DNA of 64,000 nucleotides from Prinsepia uniflora (Eukaryota; Streptophyta; Magnoliopsida; Rosales; Rosaceae), in assembly GCA_032719365.1 (NCBI GenBank), contig CM064865.1, positions 38,738,065-38,802,064 on the forward strand, read 5' to 3'. Within the stretch, counting starts at the first letter, position 1, and each line of letters begins with the position of its first letter. The notes under the pieces are model-generated. The model was not told the origin of the DNA. It ran no database searches and was given only the letters and a program-made list of their open reading frames with translations. Shown piece after piece: positions 55,320 to 64,000 of the stretch. Both the position numbers and the translations under genes were made by a program.

Positions 55320-56452
55320 CTGTGAGTGGACTTTGGTTTTATAAATCCTATGCATGCTTAAATGTGTTATACGGTTTATATACATGATTTCTATGATGGT
55401 ATTTGTGAGCATTGATTTCGGGTATGTTGCACGTATTTCGAGGTGTTTTCCGTATTTCATATAACGGGATTAACGGTTTATTTGTGGTTTTGCGTGCTTG
55501 TGGTTAAATAAATAATATGATAAAACGGTTTTTATATTGGAAAGATGAACTCGGGCTTGAGGCCCACTTGTTTTGGAAATCTCGGACTTGGAGTCCATTT
55601 GAGTACGTAATCGGGCTGCGGGCCCAGTTGGTTTATAAGTCGGGCTGCGGGCCCAGTTGGTTTATAAATCGGGTCGTGGGCCCAGTGGTTCATAAAGTCG
55701 GGCATGGGGCCCAGTTGGATTAAAATAATGATTTCGGGTCAGGGGCCCTATATTTAATAAATGTGGTTTCGGGTCAGGGACCCTAAATGGAAATGTGTTG
55801 TTTTATGGAAAATTCGGGCAGGGCCCATTGTGATGTTGTGAAATGAATTAATAAAAACTGTTTCCCATATACCATCTTGATACAAGGATATATGATGGTC
55901 TCCTCCAGATGTCTGGGACACTGGGGAAGTCACGGTGCATTGCCTGTGAAGGGTCACCATACGGAGCAGCCGGACCGTATGATGACTCAGGAGCAGGATT
56001 GCTATGATTGACGTCTGGGACGTCAGACATCAGGGATGTCAGATATATGGACCCGGAGAGACCCTGGGCAGCACGCGTAGCTTATGAAACCGTGAGATAA
56101 CGTCAGGGACGTCTAGCATCAGGGATGCTGGTGATGGTAATGGTAAAATACGAATTAATGAAATGGCTTTCCGGGAGGATTTATGATTGTGTGATTTTAA
56201 TGAATTGATGTTCATTTATGGTCGTGGGTGGTGACCCACATGGTTGTTTATGTATAGTTATGGTATTTCACAGTTTTGGGCTGAGTTCCCACACTTGGTT
56301 TTTGCTTAACAGTTTTTGGGCTAAGGCCCTAATGGCTCGGTTGAGCAAACGTTTTGGTTACTGGTTTTCGTGGCATGCATACGTTTTTATTGGAGGACAT
56401 AAATTTCTTATAAATGTATTTGATGAACTTACTGGTTTTTGTCCACTCACAG
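55320..56452 (+). other. Long-range inverted-repeat domain in F 5' LTR
   Basis: CTGTGAGTGGAC and GTCCACTCACAG, exact complement, 1.1 kb apart. Confidence 0.75.
55553..55783 (+). repeat. Hairpin array in F 5' LTR (eight units)
   Basis: Units at 55553, 55584, 55613, 55642, 55671, 55700, 55735 and 55771. Fully paired variants include GGACT-TGG-AGTCC and GGGTC-AGG-GACCC; others keep pairing through G-T wobble (GGGCT-GCG-GGCCC). Confidence 0.88.
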
Positions 56453-56584
56453 CTTTTGGTTTTAATGCCTTTCAGGTTGATTACGGATGCGATTGCAGTA
56501 GAGACTGGGACATTGCACACCTCCTCCATCGATCCTTGCGCACTCTGGATGCCCCGTTTGGGCAGTGGCTCTTGGTTATCCCTT

Positions 56585-56605
56585 GTCCGACACCCCTTGT
56601 TGGAC
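56585..56605 (+). other. Terminal stem-loop of F 5' LTR
   Basis: GTCCGACA / TGTTGGAC around CCCCT. Against GTCTGACA / TGTCAGAC one pair changed T-A to C-G and the next became a G-T wobble; all positions still pair. Confidence 0.85.
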
Positions 56606-56659
56606 GGGAGCAGGGCACATTCCACGGTAATCCCGAGGGGATTGGGATGGGTCCTGTCA

Positions 56660-58566
56660 ACTTGGTATCAGAGCACGGTTGCTCTTTTGTGTGCGCAGGT
56701 CGAGGGTGTGATGTCTCTTTGGGCTGCAATTCGTTATCAACCTGATAGATAGTTTTTGGGTTTGGATAGTGGATGGAGTGTGATTGACCCGATACGCCGT
56801 GCATTAATGTGATTCGACCCAGGTGGGGTTGATTGTGATGAACTGGTATAGTGGGACCGTCGGTTCGGTCATGTGATATGGGATTGTTGTGCTGCTAGGT
56901 GCAGCCAGGTTCGGGGAACCTCATTTGAGTAATGGTCTAAAATGTGAACCCTAGTGGTGGTTGTTGGTGTGAGAGATGTTGGTTCATCGGAGTTGGCCGG
57001 TGACCTTAGTGGTGGAACCCACATTGAGTTGATGGTGGGATTGGATTTGACGTCTATTCGATGTCAGGACCGCGGGGTCGGTCAGGTTGTAGATTTTATA
57101 TTACGGAAAGCTGTTTGGTTCGGTTGAACCATAGGGTGTGATTGTGGAACCCTAGTATTTAAAAGGTAAACCTTAATTGCGATTAGTGGATGAGAACTTG
57201 TGCTGCGACGAGCGGTTGAGGTCATGAATGACCATGGGGATGGCTCTGGTGAGTCTAGGCAGAACTATGGGATTCGATTTACGGATACGGTTCTGAGATA
57301 AATTATGGAATCCCGTGTTGGATCGGGTATTGGTGTGATGTGTGGATGCGGATCTCGATAGCAATGACAGTTAGTCGGAAGTCATATGGAGATGACTGGC
57401 TATCGAGGGTAATTAGTGTGGTTCTGATACTTGGGGATCAGGGGACGTTCAGGGATCGTTCATTTTCCTGATGTGGATTGTCAGAGTGGTGGTACCCATA
57501 GTCGTGAGGTACGGGATCGTCGTTCGGTATGAACGGAGATCCAGGATTGTCGTATTTGCACACGGTGTGCAATTATGAATGTTTGCGGGTTGGTACTTTT
57601 GTGCTGATGCTAGTATGGATGCATGTGTGCTGATACTAGTGTTGTTGATAGTGTGTTGGTGCTGGTACTAGCGCTGGTGCTAGTGTCGGTGATGGTGTTA
57701 ACGATGAGCCACAAGTTGGGGTGTGACTCCGTCATGATGAACATATGTTTGGTCTTTGAGATTCGATAGTGGTTGAGTGATGGACTGGATGGGATCCAGA
57801 TAAGATCGTGATGTGTTGGGATAAGTCCCAATAGTGGTGAGATAAGTGGATAAAAAGGTATAATTGAGAACTTGGAAAACCGAGTGTTGAACCTGTAAAG
57901 GTTGGGATGTGCGAACGAAACAATAACGGATTGATTGTGGACACGGGGTTGTCCAAGTGAATTGAGGAGGTAGGAAGTCTAGTGGTTAGACTTGACGTCT
58001 TGTTGGGAGCATGTCTATTTCCAACATGGTTGGAACCTTAGATTCGAGAAGCGTTGTGATTGGGGAACGAGAGTGGTGTTCGTTCTTGGTGATTGGTATT
58101 CCGAAGTCATTGGGGTTGTCTTCTTGCTTTCTGCCCTGGCAGACATTGACTGTAGTTACCAGTACGTTGAGCGTGTATTGGTTGGTGAGCCCATGTGTGT
58201 TGTGAGGTCATTAGGAGGAGCTACGTATTCGAAATTAGGTAAACGAGATTTTTCATTTTCTGCTTGGTGGCAGACGATGTTGGGGTACATGGCGTGGTGA
58301 GTGCAGTGAGTTTTGTTGCATCCACGTAGGATGAGTATTGGTGTCATTATTTTGGATCATCCTTGGTTTTCCTAGGTAGAATGACAAGGATCGATACGAA
58401 CTTGGGTGTGTGAGTCGTAAATGACGAGATTGAACTTCTTTTCGAAGTGGGGCCCGTATGGTATTCTACTCGGGTGAGTAGGTTTTCAAGGTAGTTGAAT
58501 TTTGTCAACCTTAGACGTGTGGAGGTTGGATTGGCTTCCCTATGAAGTCAATCAAGTGTATTGAAC
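56660..58566 (+). other. Element F internal region, noncoding and truncated
   Basis: 1.9 kb related to H's interior: the GGGACCGTCGGTTCGGTCATG-type block (56851), hairpin CGTTC-GGTAT-GAACG (57521-57535), the GGTGCTGGTACTAGCGCTGG tract (57658). It ends abruptly at a junction with mid-LTR sequence near 58566. No credible gene. Confidence 0.85.
56663..56674 (+). other. Primer-binding site of F (initiator tRNA-Met)
   Basis: TGGTATCAGAGC, three bases after the LTR. Confidence 0.92.
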
Positions 58567-59162
58567 GGGTAGCACGCGTAGCTTATGAAACCGTGAGATA
58601 TGACGTCAGGGACGTCTAGCATCAGGGATGCTGGTGATGGTAATGGTAAAATACGAATTAATGAAATGGCTTTCCGGGAGGATTTATGATTGTGTGATTT
58701 TAATGAATTGATGTTCATTTATGGTCGTGGGTGGTGACCCACATGGTTGTTTATGTATAGTTATGGTATTTCACAGTTTTGGGCTGAGTTCCCATACTTG
58801 GTTTTTGCTTAACAGTTTTTGGGCTAAGGCCCTAATGGCTCGGTTGAGCAAACGTTTTGGTTACTGGTTTTCGTGGCATGCATACGTTTTTATTGGAGGG
58901 TATAAATGTCTTATAAATGTATTTGATGAACTTACTGGTTTTTGTCCACTCACAGCTTTTGGTTTTAATGCCTTTCAGGTTGATTACGGATGCGATTGCA
59001 GCAGAGACTGGGACATTGCACACCTCCTCCATCGATCCTTGCGCACTCTGGATGCCCCGTTTGGGCAGTGGCTCTTGGTTATCCCTTGTCCGACACCCCT
59101 TGTTGGACGGGAGCAGGGCACATTCCACGGTAATCCCGAGGGGATTGGGATGGGTCCTGTCA
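58567..59162 (+). repeat. Element F 3' LTR, truncated to 596 bp
   Basis: Corresponds to 56067-56659 of the 5' LTR with a handful of substitutions and one 3-bp length difference net. Keeps the 3' inverted-repeat arm and terminal stem (59088-59108). Confidence 0.92.
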
Positions 59163-59167
59163 GGGGC

Positions 59168-62100
59168 TACCCATTCATTTATTTCGAAGAGTTGTGTGGG
59201 TATGTTAGATCGCGAGGTGTCAGCCTTGGATAGTGAGATGGGTGTTGGTATACCGATGGGCGTTGTGTACATAGTGAATCAGGTGATTCGGAGATACCCA
59301 GTAAGGGTGGAGGATGTAGCTCTACTAGCTGATCTAATCCTTATGGATATCCATGACTTTGATGTTATCTTAGGAATGGATTGGTTGACGGAGCACGGTT
59401 CGCTCATCGACTGTTGTAGTAGGCGAGTGATTCTGCGGAGTCCGGGTTTGCCAGAGGTTACTTTTCAGGGAGAGCGTGACGGTTCGCTACCTGAAATAAT
59501 TTCTGTACTTGCCGCTACCAAGCTTCTACAGAAGGGATGCCATGGTTATCTGGCGCATGTTGTGATGACGCAGAGTGATACTCCGAGTGCCGATGATATA
59601 CCTGTGGTGCGAGAATTTCCGGATGTGTTCCCGGAAGATTTACCTGGCTTACCACCACATCGGGAGATCGAGTTCACGATTGAACTACTTCCCGGCACAC
59701 GACCTATATCACAGGCACCATATCGGATGGCACCAGCAGAGTTGCGGGAGTTGAAAACCCAATTGCAGGAGTTGGTGGATTTGGGATTAATCCGACCAAG
59801 TACTTCACCGTGGGGAGCACTGGTGTTATTTGTGAAGAAGAAGGAAGGGAGCCTCCGTTTGTGTGTGGACTATCGACAGCTCAACAAGGTCACGGTAAGG
59901 AACCAGTACCCCTTACCCAGGATCGACGATCTTTTCGATCAACTGCGGGGAGCACAGTACTTCTCGAAGATTGATTTACGATCTGCTTATCACCAGTTGA
60001 AGATTGCAAGGAGGATGTCCCGAAGACAGCGTTTCGGACCAGGTACGGGGACTATGAGTTCCTTGTGATGCCTTTCGGCTTGAAGAATGCTCCAGCAGCG
60101 TTCATGGATCTGATGAATAGGGTCTTCCGACCTTATTTGGATAAGTTCGTGATCGTGTTCATTGATGACATCCTAGTGTACTCGAGGAGTGCTCAGGCTC
60201 ATGAGAAACACTTACGATCGGTGTTAGGGATGCTGAGGCAGAACCAGTTATACGCTAAGCTGAGTAAGTGCCAGTTTTGGCTAACCAGCATTGGTTTTCT
60301 GGGACATGTGGTGTCAGCAGACGGGATTAGTGTGGTTCCCCAGAAGACCAAACCTGTGACGAATTGGGCTAGACTGACGACCGTGACTGAGGTACGGAGT
60401 TTCGTTGGTTTGGCAGGATACTACCGGAGATTTGTTGAGGGCTTCTCTAGTATCGCTACACCGTTGACTGATTTAACCAGGAAAGGAGTAAAGTTTGTTT
60501 GGGACGAACGGTGTGAGCAGAGTTATCAAGAATTAAAACGTCGGTTAACTACTGCACCTGTTCTTGCTTTACCTGATAACAGTAGAGAGTTCGAAGTCTA
60601 CAGTGACGCATCATTACAAGGTTTGGGTTGCGTGCTGATGCAGAATGGCAGGGTTATCGCTTATGCATCAAAACAACTAAAGACACATGAACTGAACTAC
60701 CCTACGCACGATCTGGAGTTGGCGGCAGTGGTTCACGCTTTAAAAATCTGGAGACATTATCTGTACGGGGTAACTTGCAGGATCTTCACCGATCATCAGA
60801 GTCTAAAGCATTTGTTCACTCAGAAGGAGCTGAACGTGAGGCAGCGACGGTGGTTGGAACTAATCAAGGACTATGATTGTACGATTGAATATCATCCAGG
60901 AAAGGCAAACGTCGTGGCAGACGCACTTAGCAGGAAGTCAACAGGATCGATTGCACACCTAAGGCTGGTGTACCTTCCTTTGCTAGTGGATCTCCGAAGA
61001 GCTGGAGTTATGCTGGGGATGGATGAGCAGGGAGCTTTGTTGGCCAGTTTTCATGTACGACCTGTGCTAGTCGATCGGATTATTGAGGCACAACTGGAGG
61101 ATCCGACACTTTGTATCTACAGGATCGAGGTCGAAGCGGATGAGGGGCAGGACTTTACTATCCGAAGAGATGGAGCTCTGGTGAAACTTGGCCGTTTGTG
61201 TGTTCCTATAGTGGCAGAGTTACGGGCAGAAATTCTTGAGGAAACCCACAGTTCGGCTTATGCCATGCATCCGGGAGGTACAAAGATGTGCCGTACCCTC
61301 CGGAACCACTATTGGTGGGCAGGAATGAAAAAGGATATTGCAAAATTTGTGAGCAGATGTTTGACCTGTCAGCAGGTCAAGGCAGAGCAGCAGGGACCGT
61401 ATGGAGCTATGCAACCACTTCCGATTCCCGAGTGGAAGTGGGATCACATTACCATGGATTTTGTTTTTAAGTTTCCAAGGACTCAGAGAGGATTCGATGG
61501 AGTTTGGGTGATTGTCGACCGATTGACCAAGTAAGCTCATTTCTTGCCGGTACAGGAGACATTTAAGCCAAACCGACTGGCTCAGCTGATTTTGAAAGAG
61601 ATCATTCGACTTCATGGTACGCCGGAGTCGATAGTGTCTGATCGAGATCCGCGTTTCACTTCTAGGTTATGGCAGAGTTTGCAGAACGCCTTGGGTACCA
61701 ACTTAAATTTCAGTACAGCGTTCCACCCACAGACCGATGGGCAGTCAGAGAGAACTATTCAGACTTTGGAGGACATGATGAGGTCTTGTGTACTACAGTT
61801 TCAGGATTCGTGTGATACTCATTTGCCTTTGATGGAGTTCGCATACAACAACAGTTATCAGGAAAGTATCGGGATGGCGCCCTACGAGGTACTGTATGGT
61901 CGACAGTGCAGGACACCTATTTGCTGGATGGAGGTAGGAGAGCGAGCAACAATAGGGCCGGATTTGATGGACATGACCCAGGAAACAGTTCGAATCATCA
62001 AGGAAAGATTGAAGGGGAGCTATGCTGATCGACGAATTCGAGACTTGGAATTTGAGGTTGGAGATTTTGTGTTCCTCAAGTTATCTCCATGGAAGGGAAT

Positions 62101-62476
62101 TGTCCGTTTTGGCCGATGTGGGAAGTTGAGTCCACGTTATTTTGGACTGTTCGAGATCACAGAAAGGATTGGACTAGTGGCATACCGGTTGGCATTACCT
62201 CCAGAACTTGCCAGAGTGTACGACGTTTTCCATGTGTCCATGTTACGGAAGTACCTACGGGACGATTCACATGCCTTGCCGGAACAACCAGTGGAACAGA
62301 TGACTGATCTGAGCTTTGAGGAGAAACGAGTGCAGATTCAAGATCAGAAGAACAAGGTTTTGAGGAACAAGACGATTCGGTTGGTGAAAGTACTATGGAG
62401 GAACCATGACGTCGAGGAAGAGACGTGGGAACCCGAAGACTTGATGAGGGAACAGTACCCCTTTTTATTTGAGTAA
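59168..62476 (+). pseudogene. pol: Pol of element E (PR-RT-RNase H-IN-chromodomain), broken
   Basis: Continues the split alanine codon: THSFISKS closes the protease, with ILGMDWL further on. Reverse transcriptase has DYRQLNKVTVRNQYPLPRID and catalytic FIDD (60158-60169). A one-base deletion near 60006-60007 shifts the frame between them. RNase H begins near VYSDASLQGLG (60600) and has DHQSLKH. Integrase has a zinc finger (HPGG ... CLTCQQ, about 61250-61375), the core MDF, SDRDPRF and SERT, with exactly 35 residues between the second D and the E. A TAA at 61532-61534 lies between the first and second core aspartates. The end (KVLRNKTIRLVKVLW, EEETWEPED) is a chromodomain of the Tekay/Del type, which targets integration to particular chromatin. 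The frame ends at 62476. Confidence 0.92.
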
Positions 62477-62490
62477 TTTCGAGGACGAAA

Positions 62491-62510
62491 TTTTTGTAAG
62501 GTGGGTAGAT
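62491..62510 (+). other. Polypurine tract of E
   Basis: TTTTTGTAAGGTGGGTAGAT directly before the 3' LTR, preceded by TTTCGAGGACGAAATT. Confidence 0.8.
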
Positions 62511-64000
62511 TGTAACGACCCGAACTTTCGTAAATATTACTTTATTGTAAAACGACCATTTTGCCCCTAAGGGGGGAAAAAGTTGACTTTTACCCCGGGA
62601 AATATTTAGGACTTTAACCCATGACCGTGACGTAGTTTAGGACGTCACGAGTTCATAGGCAGATGGCACGTTCGATTCCGACGTTCGAGGAAGAAGTTGT
62701 GACGTTCGGAAGTCTAGGGGTATTTTGGTAATTTGGTCAAAGAGGGGCCAAATGTTGACTTTTGACCTGGGAAGTCCAACGGACGAGGGCCAAGAACCGC
62801 TATGTAGGTCGAGTCAATACGAATCCGTAGACAGGTGGCACGCCGAAATCGGATGTACGACGAAAAAGTTATGGTCACGGAAGTAATCGCTTTTAATCGA
62901 ACTAACCGAGAACCGGATTAAAATAATATTAAATTAATAGAATCTGATCACTTTAATCAAATTAATCTGGACCCTTGGATGAGTGACACGTGTCACTCAT
63001 CCCCTACATTCCCTAAAACAAGGATCTGTGTTGGCCATTTGTTTAATTAATTAGTTTTCTCTCCTCAAATCCTCACCCTTCATTTTTAAACTCTACTTAA
63101 TCTCAGCCTTTGATCCATCTGCTCAATCTGTTTTAAACTATCAAACCATACACTCACATTTTCATTTCCCTCAAACCCGTGAGCACGGTTTCCTTCTTTG
63201 AACAAACGCTTCATCACCTCGCAGCATCACTCCACACCCAGGCAACCTCCAAACGACAACCACCATCCACCATCTTCACCAGACACGACCACCACCACCA
63301 CGGCCGCCCTGCACGGCCAGGAAAACCCCCAGACCCGAGAAGGAACCAAACAGCCCAAACCGTCCAAACCGTCCAAACCTTCACCCCTGGACTCGAACTA
63401 ACCTAGGGTTAGGTTAACTGCAACCTTGGGACTACTCAGAACAGACTCGACGGGCCACGGCGGCGACACGGCGGCGGTAAGCTCAGAAACCCGAGAGACA
63501 CCGATTTTCTCCCCTGTCTCAAAACGTTTGTTTTTGACATTGAAATTGTTTGGTTGCTTTTGAGACATACTTAGGGGACCTAGACGACCATTTTGGACCA
63601 AGGCTCGTGGCTGGAAGCTTGACGTCTCGCTAGAGAAGATAACCAGAATCGGCAGTCGATTTTCCCGTCGATTTTCAGGTGACTTCTTCAACCTAAAATC
63701 TAGTTTTGTTTTCACAAAACCATAGAACATGTTGTGACGAGTCTATAGGATCAAATCTCACCAGAAATGGTGGTCGGGTTGATGAGAATTGATCGGGTTG
63801 AACCGTGGGTCAACGGTGACCCGATTTCAGACCCGATTACTGTAGCTGATGACGTCATAATGCTGATGTCAGCAGTGACGTCATCATGTCGGAAAAGAGT
63901 CAGACCAGGGACCAATGGGCTGCTGACACGTATCCTCTGACACTGTCAGTGATGACGTCAGCAGTGACGTCATGCTGACGTCAGCAGTACTGTAGCACAG
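62511..64000 (+). repeat. Element E 3' LTR, first 1490 bp
   Basis: Begins TGTAACGACCCGAACTTTCG like the 5' LTR and differs from it by scattered substitutions and small indels, clearly more than in H. Runs off the window. Confidence 0.92.
63850..63983 (+). promoter_or_regulatory. Array of five TGACGTCA sites in E 3' LTR
   Basis: Perfect TGACGTCA at 63850, 63876, 63953, 63965 and 63976. The 5' LTR keeps only two perfect copies. Confidence 0.7.

Larger units (their letters stand above)
53514..56659 (+). repeat. Element F 5' LTR
   Basis: Ends GGGATGGGTCCTGTCA. Hairpin array 55553-55783, CTCCAG/CTGGGG stem 55903-55926, inverted-repeat arms 55320-55331 and 56441-56452 (exact), terminal stem 56585-56605 with changed pairs. 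Confidence 0.92.
53514..59162 (+). mobile_element. Element F: LARD-like element with deleted 3' part
   Basis: Complete 5' LTR (53514-56659, 3146 bp), initiator tRNA-Met site, 1.9 kb of interior, and only the last 596 bp of the 3' LTR (58567-59162). Target duplication GGGGC is intact (53509-53513, 59163-59167), so the deletion happened after insertion. It removed the rest of the interior, the polypurine tract and about 2.55 kb of LTR. The interior resembles H. It inserted into the protease active-site region of E. Confidence 0.92.
7711..64000 (-). mobile_element. Element C: nonautonomous (LARD-like) gypsy element, minus strand, incomplete in window
   Basis: In forward coordinates it is LTR (7711-23297), internal region (23298-26641), LTR (26642 onward, leaving the window inside element E). 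It runs on the minus strand: polypurine tract beside the left LTR and tRNA-iMet-like primer-binding site beside the right LTR. The candidate left target duplication is CCAAG (7706-7710); its mate is outside the window. C hosts D in one LTR, and B and E in the other. The internal 3.3 kb has no credible protein frame but is the reverse complement of the same family as B's interior. Its two LTRs differ at roughly a tenth of sites over the first 110 bp compared, mostly transitions, so it is the oldest complete layer. Confidence 0.8.
49499..64000 (+). mobile_element. Element E: Tekay/Del-like chromovirus, gag-pol, broken; 3' end outside window
   Basis: 5' LTR 49499-52304 (2806 bp), initiator tRNA-Met primer-binding site, gag-pol (52408-62476 with F inside), polypurine tract, and the first 1490 bp of the 3' LTR. 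It sits in C's LTR (candidate target duplication TTTTC, 49494-49498). Its LTR ends, primer site and polypurine setting match the LARD-like elements. The C-terminal chromodomain-like part of pol and the long LTRs place it with Tekay/Del chromoviruses. Four separate lesions make it defective. Confidence 0.92.

Noticed and set aside
58917..59162. N-terminal 80 codons apparently fused to the E protease-RT frame
   Set aside because: This stretch is the F LTR read by chance in the same phase. The true upstream part of the frame ends at 53513.

Overview
The window is plant nuclear DNA, most likely from a eudicot. The evidence is one intron-containing host gene of the plant desiccation-related (PCC13-62/ferritin-like) family, plant Ty3/gypsy polyproteins of two lineages (Athila-type and Tekay/Del-type chromovirus), and primer-binding sites for tRNA-Asp and initiator tRNA-Met. 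I cannot name the species. About 57 of the 64 kb is nested LTR retrotransposon.

Layout. 1-3.5 kb: fragments of old gypsy elements (a reverse-strand LTR piece, a forward LTR end, and a decayed Tat-like gag plus R-U5 region). 3.5-7.0 kb: a gene island holding the only host gene (4529-5732, minus strand, three exons) and short local direct repeats. 7034 onward: one stack of retroelements four layers deep. An old forward LTR (G, 7034-7710) is interrupted by C (minus strand, from 7711 to beyond the window). C contains D (7746-20157, a solo LTR that itself holds the complete element H, 9510-18960), B (26791-48985, which holds the Athila-like element A, 27814-40270, inside its 5' LTR) and E (49499 to beyond the window, a Tekay-like gag-pol element whose protease codon is split by F, 53514-59162). 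For A, B, D, F and H both target-site duplications are visible (AATAT, CCCGG, TTAAC, GGGGC, TATAT), so the order of events can be read directly.

How the elements relate. B, C, F and H have long LTRs (about 2.9-3.2 kb), a tRNA-iMet primer-binding site, a polypurine tract next to a conserved TTTCGAGGACGAAATT-type block, and 1.9-3.8 kb of internal DNA with no credible gene. They look like large retrotransposon derivatives (LARDs) that share termini, primer-binding site and polypurine tract with the coding element E and could be mobilised by an intact E-like partner. E itself is dead: a gag stop, the F insertion, a one-base frameshift in reverse transcriptase and a stop in integrase. Element A is very young (two differences noticed between its 1883-bp LTRs) and has long open gag and pol frames, separated by one in-frame UGA.

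Most unusual signal. The LARD LTRs carry a set of inverted repeats that persist across diverged families with compensatory base changes: an array of small 5-3-5 hairpins, a CTCCGG/CCGGAG stem, a terminal GTCTGAC/GTCAGAC stem, and a 12-base long-range inverted repeat that encloses the first two and has splice-donor/acceptor-like ends. A further covarying hairpin lies in the internal region. Together these suggest a selected RNA structure in the leader of coding-free retroelements. Element A has its own leader hairpins, three unrelated stems around one 11-base core. All ages and all structural claims come from reading by eye, not from computed alignments or folds.
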